Part shown: one piece after another, positions 56,475 to 64,000 of the stretch
Position numbering within the stretch: position 1 is the stretch's first letter
Layout: each line of letters begins with the position of its first letter
DNA from: Bemisia tabaci
Lineage: Eukaryota > Arthropoda > Insecta > Hemiptera > Aleyrodidae
Reading direction: 5' to 3'
Length of the DNA: 64,000 nt
NCBI RefSeq assembly: GCF_918797505.1
Contig: NC_092800.1
Coordinates: forward strand, 43,020,369-43,084,368
Notes under the pieces: model-generated
The model's database searches: none
What the model saw: only the letters and a program-made list of their open reading frames with translations
What the model was told of the DNA's origin: nothing
Translations under genes and position numbers: made by a program

Positions 56475-56527
56475 GAATATTCCACTTGCCCTTCTGCGAG
56501 GCGCTTCAGGGTTGAGTTGGTATGAGT

Positions 56528-56691
56528 CAGTGGCGTGGCGTGAATTGCGATACATCGATTGATATGCCATTTAAACCTATGAAAAAAGATCGATTATCAG
56601 GGTGTTCGCAGCGAACACCTTAGTAATCGATTCTTTACTATAGTTTCAAATGGCGAGATATCGATAATCGATTATTCACGCTACTTCACTG
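56528..56691. mobile_element. hAT-like foldback MITE (CAGTGGCG) with exact 8-bp TSD
   Basis: The ends are CAGTGGCGTGGCGTGAATTG and CACGCTACTTCACTG, with GTATGAGT at 56520-56527 and again at 56692-56699. The 8-bp duplication and the CAGTG terminus place the family with hAT. Confidence 0.93.
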
Positions 56692-56981
56692 GTATGAGTA
56701 ATGCGCCCTTCTCGCCAACAGCTGATGCTGGGAGACTTTTTCTCGGAGGGCCGCGGCACACGCCCGCTCATGCGCCGAGGGGCCGACTGCAGCCTCACCG
56801 TCGCCGTCGTCGCCGGCCACGTCTCGGGACACGGGGGCACCTCTTTAGTGGGTCACCAAATTGTCGCTCTCGCCGCGTTCAAGGTCAATCGAGTCTGCTT
56901 CCTCCGCTTTTGTCAAGCGCCGCTTTGATTTTTGTGTTTTGGCACCCTCGTCCTCGTCACGTCCGTCGCGCCCTCAACCCG

Positions 56982-57337
56982 AGTAGCATTTTTCAACGAA
57001 AATATCGGGATATATTGCAATTTTATCGGCGATAAAATCGCTAGGATCACCAAAATCTGAGCGATTATCTTCGATCTTAACGAGATAAAATCGCGATATT
57101 ATCGCTCGGCATTTTATCGCGATATTTTCGAAATAAAAATCGCGATAAATGACGATTTAATTTCGATTTTTTCGGCGAAAATTGATCGCGATTTTATCTA
57201 ACCAAAAATTGCGATGTGTAGCGATTTACTAGCAATATATCGAAATTTTTAATGCGATGATATCTCGGTATATTACCACTGATATAATCTCGATAACCAA
57301 CCGATGAAATCGCTGTTTATCGCGCTCACTGCTACTT
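56982..57337. repeat. ATCGC/GCGAT-dense segment bounded by AGTAGCA and TGCTACTT
   Basis: Over about 350 bp the words GCGAT, ATCGC and TATCGCGATA recur many times on both strands, for example TAAAATCGCGATATTATCGC. The bounding AGTAGCATTTTTC and CACTGCTACTT are weakly inverted. Confidence 0.7.
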
Positions 57338-57454
57338 AGGCAAAGAGCATCGCTGCCGAATGGCATTGCGTTTAATGTTCAATTTGATTACCGAAGTTTA
57401 GGGAGGAATTTCGAAAAAAATTACGTCAAAATGAATGAAATAGGTCAGTTGCGC

Positions 57455-57868
57455 TAGTCACAGAATCATGTTTTGATGATTGATTCTTGTAAATTAGCTA
57501 AAAATAATGAGATCCGTTCAAACAGCGATTTTCTACGTTTAATTTTAACCGAGACATCGCGCTTTTAAAAAGCTGAGTCATGATGTCATCCACCGCGATA
57601 GTGACACCCTTGGTTTTTTTGACCTTGCTTTCATCAGTCACGGAGACATACATTCGCACTGATTACTCAACGTGAAACTCGGATGAAAGCAAGGAAGGTG
57701 GAAGAAACCGAGGGTGTCATTGGCACATGACATCATAAACCGAATTTTTCCATGCGCGATGTTTCCGTTAATATTAAACGTGGAAAGTTGCCGTTAGGAC
57801 AGATCTTATTATTTTTAGCTTATCCACAAGAATCAAGCATCAAAACACAATTCTGTGGCCAGCGCATT
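57455..57868. mobile_element. GCGCTAGTCACAGAAT foldback, about 413 bp
   Basis: Arms of roughly 200 bp: GCGCTAGTCACAGAATCATG against CAATTCTGTGGCCAGCGC, TTAGCTAAAAATAATGAGAT against its complement, and CCAAGGGTGTCAC-type words near the centre. No target duplication is recognisable. Confidence 0.85.
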
Positions 57869-58261
57869 TGATTCACTTTTTTTTTTTTGAGGCTCAAACT
57901 ATTATACTCGTACGTTTCAGTAATCTGCTGGCGTGATTTTTTTTTCATTTGATTTGCCGTGAATTATATTTGAATGAACATTTATTAGGTCTCCATGGTG
58001 TTTTTCAAAAATCTCAAACAAAAATAAGGCTAGATTTTATCCTAGAAAATAGCAGAAAACAGAAAGGAGAATACTTAGGATCTGACGGTTGTCGTCGTCG
58101 TGAGACAGGCGAAACAACACCTACAGGATTTAGTGATACCACTATTTTAACTCTTAGGAGCGGGTGTAGCATACCCGGAAAATTGAAGGCGAATCGGTTA
58201 CATAAGCAGCTCGCTGGATATTGGATGTTTGTATGTACACGTTGGCATTGTAGCGCTGAGG

Positions 58262-58525
58262 CATTTTGCCGTGATAAGGGAAAACGACGAATGAGCATTC
58301 GAGAGTCGCCAAATTTCCCTCGATGAAATGTATATTTTTGAGGAAAGCTACTAATAATTTGTTCTCAAATTTGCAGGGGTTTTAGGTAAAATTGCGAACA
58401 AAATTATCTGAAATATTGGAAGAAAAATATTTACAAATTTTCTCTAGAATTCGTGATTCACCAAAGGCAATTTGGCAACGCCTAATGGCTTATACGGCGT
58501 TCTTATTCCTTAGCACGGCAGCAAT
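58262..58525. mobile_element. CCGTGCTAAGG foldback, copy 3
   Basis: TGCCGTGATAAGGGAAAACG and TTATTCCTTAGCACGGCA mark the ends. CATTCGAGAGTCGCCAAATT is shared with copies 1 and 2. Confidence 0.82.
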
Positions 58526-58907
58526 AGTTTACGCAAAAATTAAGTGAGAAAAAATTCATAAAAGTTACGCGCAAATTTTCACGACTTTCGGCGGATTGGC
58601 GCCTTAACGCGTGCACCGATTACATTTACGCGCGCGTGTAACGGACTTTATTTAGAGGATTAATTCCACGAATCACGCTGTTTTCTCAAAACCACTCAGA
58701 GCCTCCGATAAAATTACGCATCAAAGTTGGCCGGCTTTATTCCCCAATCGTCCGTGCAAATATACAAATAACTTCTCGTTCGTTCGTTTACTTTATCATC
58801 GTAAGGAAAAACGACATTAATAGACTCAGATGTTGCCAATCATTTGTTCAATAAAGCAAGACCGTCCATGTAAAATAGTTCAACTTCTAGTTTTTGGCCC
58901 TTATTTG

Positions 58908-59157
58908 GACCGCCTTAAGCAGAAGGGACCTAGCCACATCAGCTATTGCCAAATTTAATTGGGCAATTTAATTTTTTACACGAAAACGGTTGTGCGAATT
59001 TTTGGGAAAATTTCGGTGAATTTTCTGCATCATACAAAGCAGATTTCTTACAATTTTCAAAAGAATCCGCACAAATGTTCTCTTGTACAAAATTAAATTG
59101 TCCAGTTAAATTTGGCAATAGCTTATATGGCTTGGTTCCTTTCTGCATAACGCGGTT
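58908..59157. mobile_element. CAGAAAGGAACCAA foldback MITE, intact copy
   Basis: Left arm: GACCGCC, AGCAGAAGGGACCTAGCC and TATTGCCAAATTTAATTGGG. Right arm: TTAAATTTGGCAATAGC, GGCTTGGTTCCTTTCTGC and CGCGGTTC. The two arms pair along about 250 bp and yield mirror-image open frames that are not genes. Confidence 0.88.
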
Positions 59158-60577
59158 CATTTACGAAGGAATTTTGTACAAAAATTTTGGTGGAAAAATT
59201 TGTTTAATTCAACCCAATGTGTCAATGTTTGTGTTAAAGAATTGTAGCTCAAAAAATGGTCGTTCCTAGAATCAACGAATTTATTAATTTGACGCATTTG
59301 GAACAAAAAATTGTTGGTTGAATCTCACATTAACATCCTCTTTTAGCAACAAATGAAGTGAACCACTTATTAATAACCATTCGTTGCGATACAATCGAAC
59401 GTTTTTCGTCTAGAACTTCAACACAAATTTTTCGACGACAATTTCCTGAAAGAATTACCTAGGACCATTGATATCTTTTTCTCACGACTGTATGCTATTT
59501 TATGTTTGTCACCTAAGTTATAAATTACCTCTTTTGAGCCGATTACAAATTCACGATTCCCTTAAACCAGTTTTAATCTACGGGGAAAAACTGAGTTTTC
59601 CTTCAATTCGGTAGTTATGCAAATTGAACTACACATATGATTTTAAATAATTGTAACACAGATTTTGTTCTTCTAGAGGATTTTTCAACATAGAACGCGA
59701 ATAATGCCAAGGGGTAGGAGGGGGGAAGAAACTCATTGATAAGGGGCTGTATGCTCATGTATTTTTGATATGTAGATTCGACCAGAGAGATGATCTAATT
59801 TTAAGTTAACCTATGATTGTTTTTTGTTGAAAATTTCAGATACAAAGACACATAATTGTCAATAATTTTCCGTGAAAATTTCAGAAAAATGTTAAATTGA
59901 GGAAATTTGGCTTCACCCAGCACACTTACCGCGTTTTTCTATGGAACGATAATAACAGGGGTATGACCACTGGAGTTAACACGTCGTTGCTTAAAATCCA
60001 GATAACTTACATGTACCCATGTCCGAGAATGTATCCTGGGAACTTCGATCATCATTTCCATGAATTCTTACACAGATTGCGTCTGCCTAATTCCGTGTGT
60101 TATACTTATCGTTTTCCAGAATCTCCTTTGAATTTATGTGATGAATTATTTAATTTTTCTGGTCGATTCAGTACAGAGCAAATGCGCCGGAGAGTGCGTT
60201 TACATCAACAAACATTTGAATGATGCTGTGCATTTCCTTTCGCCAAAATGCTACTGCGTACGGCGAGAGCGTTTATTGGAGGCAGATAGGGGGAGACGGC
60301 GAGAGGTTGTCTAAAAATAAGACCTTTTTATGTTCGTGCCATTTGATGAGTAGCATTCAGTGGATATTAACTTAGCTCACCATGTGGCTTATTCGAGCTT
60401 CGACTGATGAAAAATAGTGTAAATGACACTTTCGATCGGTCACATACCTGAACCAAAAAGAGAGCATGTCTGAGGTGACTATGATCTTGACTATAGAGGC
60501 TCGTCGATAGGAGATGTCGAAACATTTCACATTACTTGATGATAAAGAATTTTTGTAATAGGTAAGTCATATTATGC
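59158..60577. other. Intergenic, one 108-codon open frame of unknown status
   Basis: The plus-strand frame 59897-60223 is open with mixed amino-acid composition (for example PRMYPGNFDHHFHEFLHRLR). It starts on TTG, lacks recognisable motifs, and has no visible partner exons. It could be a fragment of a decayed gene. Confidence 0.35.
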
Positions 60578-60688
60578 CGCAATAGCGAAGAGAGCGGTAA
60601 GTGCATGCTAAGATGAACTTCGAGACATATAAAAACATGTGCTAATCATGGCTCATACAGAAATGCACAAACTGCTATCTTCGCTATC
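60578..60688. repeat. Small foldback CAATAGCGAAGA
   Basis: ATAGCGAAGAGAGCGGTAAG near 60581 pairs with CTGCTATCTTCGCTAT near 60672-60687. It directly abuts the CCCTGG element. The same left arm reappears at about 37802-37865, running into the assembly gap. Confidence 0.7.
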
Positions 60689-60690
60689 AC

Positions 60691-61628
60691 CCCTGGTAAA
60701 AATTGGCAGTAGAATCTGTGTTCCAAAATACCATAGACCTACAGCCGGCTGTAAGATTTCCAATAGCTTCTATAGCCAGCTACACAATTTCTTATGGCCT
60801 TTTATAGCCGATGGCAATTAAGCAACAGCCTGGCGATAAAGTGTATGCTAAGCGTTACTAATTACGGATGCTAGGACTTGGTGAGTTTTTGGAATACTGC
60901 TCTCTTTTTGGGCCGTAGTATCTTGATTTATTTTGCGAGGAAAGCTCCGTACTTTTGATGAATGCCTGCCATTACTAATATATTAGAGCGCCTTCAGTTT
61001 CGTATGATACTGTGCAATACCTCTGGTGTGAAATAGTTGCTTCAAGCGCCGTGGCAGGCGGGCAGCCAGCGCTGAACGCGCATTGGCGCCTACAAACCTA
61101 ACAAGGATACTTCACGCGTTGCGCAATGCGTGAAGTATCCCTGTTAGGTTTGTAGGCGCCAGTGCGCCGTCGCTCCGCTTTGTGTTTGGCTCTAATATTT
61201 AATCTCGCGGAGTCAGCGTTTTTCAACTCATGTCTTTGAAATGTTTGCACACTCCGTATGGATTATTCTCATTTTAATTGATGAAAAAAAAATATGTATT
61301 AAAGGAAAATATAATGTGTGTTTTGTCAATATTAAGGTGGTTCCGTATCAAACTTAATGATTTCCAAAGCACACGAATTTCTACACAATTTCTTATAGCT
61401 TTTTATAATCAATGGCGAAAAAGCAACCGCCAGGCGATAAAGTGTAAAGCCCGGCGATAGGAACTATAGCCCGGCTGCATAATTTTTTATAGCTTCGTAT
61501 AGCCCGACCGTATGATTTTCTCCTCATTCTACAGCCAGCTATATGATTTTCTGTAGCCTTCTTTAGTCGGCTATAAGAATTCCTATGGTAGTTTGAAACG
61601 CAGCTCTTATCGCCAATTTTTACCAGGG
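60691..61628. mobile_element. CCCTGGTAAAAATTGGC foldback element, full length
   Basis: The left end CCCTGGTAAAAATTGGCAG pairs with GCCAATTTTTACCAGGG at 61612-61628. The body carries TATAGCCGGCTA-type words on both sides and a long perfect hairpin at about 61085-61165, GGCGCCTACAAACCTAACA against its complement. A second, right-truncated copy is at 51516. Confidence 0.88.
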
Positions 61629-62156
61629 ACGGCAGTATTTTACCCAATGTTGTATACATATTTTGGACTGACATCTTGAAGCAATGGAGAAAGCCAGTGT
61701 AAATGCTTTGCCTAGATAACTATGTATACCGCCATGTTTACCGCGAAAGCAGTGTTTGAATTTTATTTGTATGTTATAATGTGTATGTGGCAAATCATAC
61801 ATATGGCGAAGCTACAAAATCCTACGTACTTCGGTTTGTACTGTTGCAAATTTCTCGTAATATCTCACCTTAATGGAGGAACTTTGTTTCATTCACGACA
61901 CCACACATTATTTTTGTTGCACTACTTATCACTATATTCATCGAAGATGTTAAACAAAAATATCGAGTAATTTTATTCTAGAAAAATAAGGAAAGAAGTA
62001 AAAAATTGTTCAACAAGATTTTTTTTTATATTTATTTTGCACATCTTGCTATGCCCAAACAGCTACCCAACGTTTTTTCTATACGAGTTTCTTTATGTTT
62101 TCTCTAAAAACGTGGGCGAATTGACTTTGGGTGGGTTTAGGTGCACTACGTTTGCA

Positions 62157-62354
62157 CACTGAAAAAAAACTCCGGCCGTGGAAGCCGTACTTACGGGCTA
62201 CATGGACATACTGTCCGCGTGCCGGACTTAGAGGCAGAAAGTTCCGCCTGTAGCACCCGGAGCAGTCAAAGCTACGGCTCCAGCACCCGAAACTTTGAGC
62301 CTCTGAGCCTGGAACGGACGGTATTTCTATATCGCCCGTGACTTTTTTTCAGTG
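62157..62354. mobile_element. CACTG-ended foldback element, TCCGGCCGTG type
   Basis: The ends are CACTGAAAAAAAACTCCGG and GACTTTTTTTCAGTG with CA on both flanks. The interior pairs around an axis near 62256 (GGCAGAAAGTTCCGC and its partner). A half-copy with the same subterminal words lies at 31008-31095. Confidence 0.88.
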
Positions 62355-63061
62355 CAGGGAACAGATCACAAATCTGCGACCAACTGGAACTAAGAATGCT
62401 CTCTCTTTTAGCAGATATATGGGTTCATTTGAGGTCAAAGTTATATGAAAAGATTCCGGTAAGATTTGGCAACCTATTATTAGAGTACGCACACCGCCCC
62501 CACAGTTCCGTCGTCTAAACGTCAGTCATGGAGGTTTTTGCGAGCAATTCTCCACGCAAATCTTCGTCGTCACTGACTTCCTTCCAGACGCGACGTCTTG
62601 ACCGATCGACTTTGACAAATTATACAGCGTGTTCCAGCTTCTCGTTCCTGAGAACTACGGCGACAATGAAGGCGGGGAAACGCCCAATTTACGAGAAAAG
62701 AGCCGCCTAAAGCCTAAACAGGAAGGTGCGTGTGATTATCTGGGAGTAAAGAAAACTGGCACAAATATCGTTTCGGTTAAAATTACCTATTTCCCGGGAA
62801 AAGCCATGTTTTCTGATGAAGCGTCAAATGCACGAGCATGATTAGTGTTATTCCTGTGATTTTTAGAAAAAAGTAGGCCTGAAGCCGAAAATGGACCACT
62901 TTTCTTATTTTTTTACTCTGTCACGATAAGCACAAATTTCGCTTTTTCGAAAGAAGAAGGGGAAAAAATATAACTCTTAGAATTTGTGAAGCACTTTTTA
63001 TACAGAGGAAAAAAAGGAGCCGAGCACTTAAGTTCGACGGTCAACATTTGTACATATTGGA
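62355..63061. other. Possible isolated exon or decayed coding fragment near 62528-62841
   Basis: An ATG at 62528 opens a 60-codon frame (MEVFASNSPRKSSSSLTSFQ...). An overlapping frame reads DFDKLYSVFQLLVPENYGDN and on to a stop at 62841. One could be a first exon, with a donor-like GAAG|GTGCGT near 62724. I do not recognise the family. Confidence 0.35.
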
Positions 63062-63069
63062 AGTGCATC

Positions 63070-63232
63070 CAGGGGCGGATCCAGAAATTTGGCAACAACG
63101 GATTCCCTATATTCAAACCTATGTTAAATAATCGATTCTTGTCGGGGCACCTTGGCCCCTCCAAGAATCGATACATTTCCATAAGTTTAAATGGAGAAAA
63201 ACGGTGTTGCCAGCTTGCTGGTTCCGCCAATG
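63070..63232. mobile_element. hAT-like MITE (CAGGGGCGGATCC), exact 8-bp TSD
   Basis: The ends are CAGGGGCGGATCCAG and CTGGTTCCGCCAATG. The octamer AGTGCATC lies at 63062-63069 and 63233-63240. Subterminal ATTCAAACCTATG and ATCGATTCTTG are shared with the CAGTGGCG family. Confidence 0.93.
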
Positions 63233-63687
63233 AGTGCATCATGGAGAGCAACTGATCACAGGGCTTAAATGTCCGACTGTCATTCAGTTTAAATTGTTTC
63301 CTGAATTTTTTTTCTTACAGAGTGGACCTCTTCAAACTAAACAATTTAATTATGGAAAATTAATCACCGTTCAAATCTCATTAAAATTTGTCCAGCGTTT
63401 TGGTATAAAATAAAGAAAGAAGCATAGTCTTGACGGTCGAGGATGTTTGAACAATATTTTACAACAAGGCCTTCCATTTTCCTGCCCATTTCAGAAACAA
63501 CACACGTGCCAGCGGTTATCCCTTGCAAATTCGTGCTTTTATAGATGAGGCGCACACAGTAGTTTCATCACGTTGCAAAAAGTTCATTTAATGAAGTAGC
63601 CAATTTATATCGATTGTAATCATTTCTTCTAAATCCAGTCCGAGACGTTAATATCCGTCTCCTCCGTGAAAAAGAAGTTCGGTCCCC

Positions 63688-63860
63688 CGCACAGTAGCTC
63701 GAGTCAATCAGAGAGATTGGACATGAAATTTTTGACTAAAACTGCAAATTTTGGTGTTTATTTCGTCACATTTTAAATTTCAAGGGGTGCTTTTAATAGG
63801 ACATTTTTCGAGAAAACCAATGGAACCACTTTTGGAACCTCGAAAATTTGTGTTTAGGTG
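63688..63860. mobile_element. CACAGTGG family, left part only
   Basis: CGCACAGTAGCTCGAGTCAA, GACATGAAATTTTTGACTAA and TTCGTCACATTTTAAATTTC match the family interior. It breaks off near 63860 without the right end. Confidence 0.78.
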
Positions 63861-64000
63861 ATTCGATGGACGCCATATTTTGTGTCAGAACGACGCGCGA
63901 CATATCGCATCAATTGGTTCCATTTTTCCAGCTACTCGTCATTTTTCTCGAATTTTGAGATCGCAACTCTGTTGTCAGGAGACAAAATCACTCACTTACC

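Overview
This is animal nuclear DNA, almost certainly from an insect and probably a hemipteran. The reasons are one intron-rich conserved gene spread over more than 9 kb, no bacterial-style gene packing, long poly(A), poly(G) and poly(C) runs, a tRNA-derived SINE, and a very high load of short foldback DNA transposons. A whitefly such as Bemisia tabaci is possible, but that is an impression from the repeats and not something the sequence proves. There is no sign of bacterial, plasmid or viral gene content.

The only protein-coding gene I can establish lies on the minus strand at 38598-47627. It is the insect tau-tubulin kinase (TTBK / Asator), a CK1-family serine/threonine kinase. Eight consecutive coding exons have GT/AG junctions and a reading frame that stays open through all seven internal introns. 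They cover the whole kinase domain plus about 370 residues of the C-terminal region. The 5' end is unresolved, because the frame stays open upstream of the first good Met. The 3' end is missing: the last visible exon ends in a donor site, and about 230 bp further on the sequence runs into a run of exactly 500 N (37866-38365).

The left part of the window (1-37,800) and the right part (50,000-64,000) are gene-poor. They are mosaics of foldback elements of roughly 75-950 bp. Several families show clean target-site duplications (TSDs). A CACTG-ended superfamily has 2-bp TSDs (361-613, 3171-3397, 14999-15225, 24019-24253, 26462-26687, 32680-32907, 30385-30918, 62157-62354). Two hAT-like families have 8-bp TSDs (13489-13650, 56528-56691, 63070-63232, with weaker copies). 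A pogo/Tc1-like element sits in a TA (50649-51194). A tRNA-derived SINE lies in an Asator intron (48113-48323, minus). A poly(A)-ended insert of 865 bp (34794-35658) behaves like a retroposed transcript. Tandem arrays occur at 8726-9089 (91 bp x 4), 19181-19720 (about 158 bp), 28511-28770 (about 87 bp x 3), 44996-45119 (65 bp x 2) and 56065-56474 (205 bp x 2).

Many open reading frames in these regions are simply the arms of foldback elements read on either strand and are not listed as genes. I did not find a new multi-gene system. The most interesting material is in the transposon biology: modular motifs shared between unrelated elements, nested and back-to-back insertions, and one element with an anomalous 15-bp flanking repeat.
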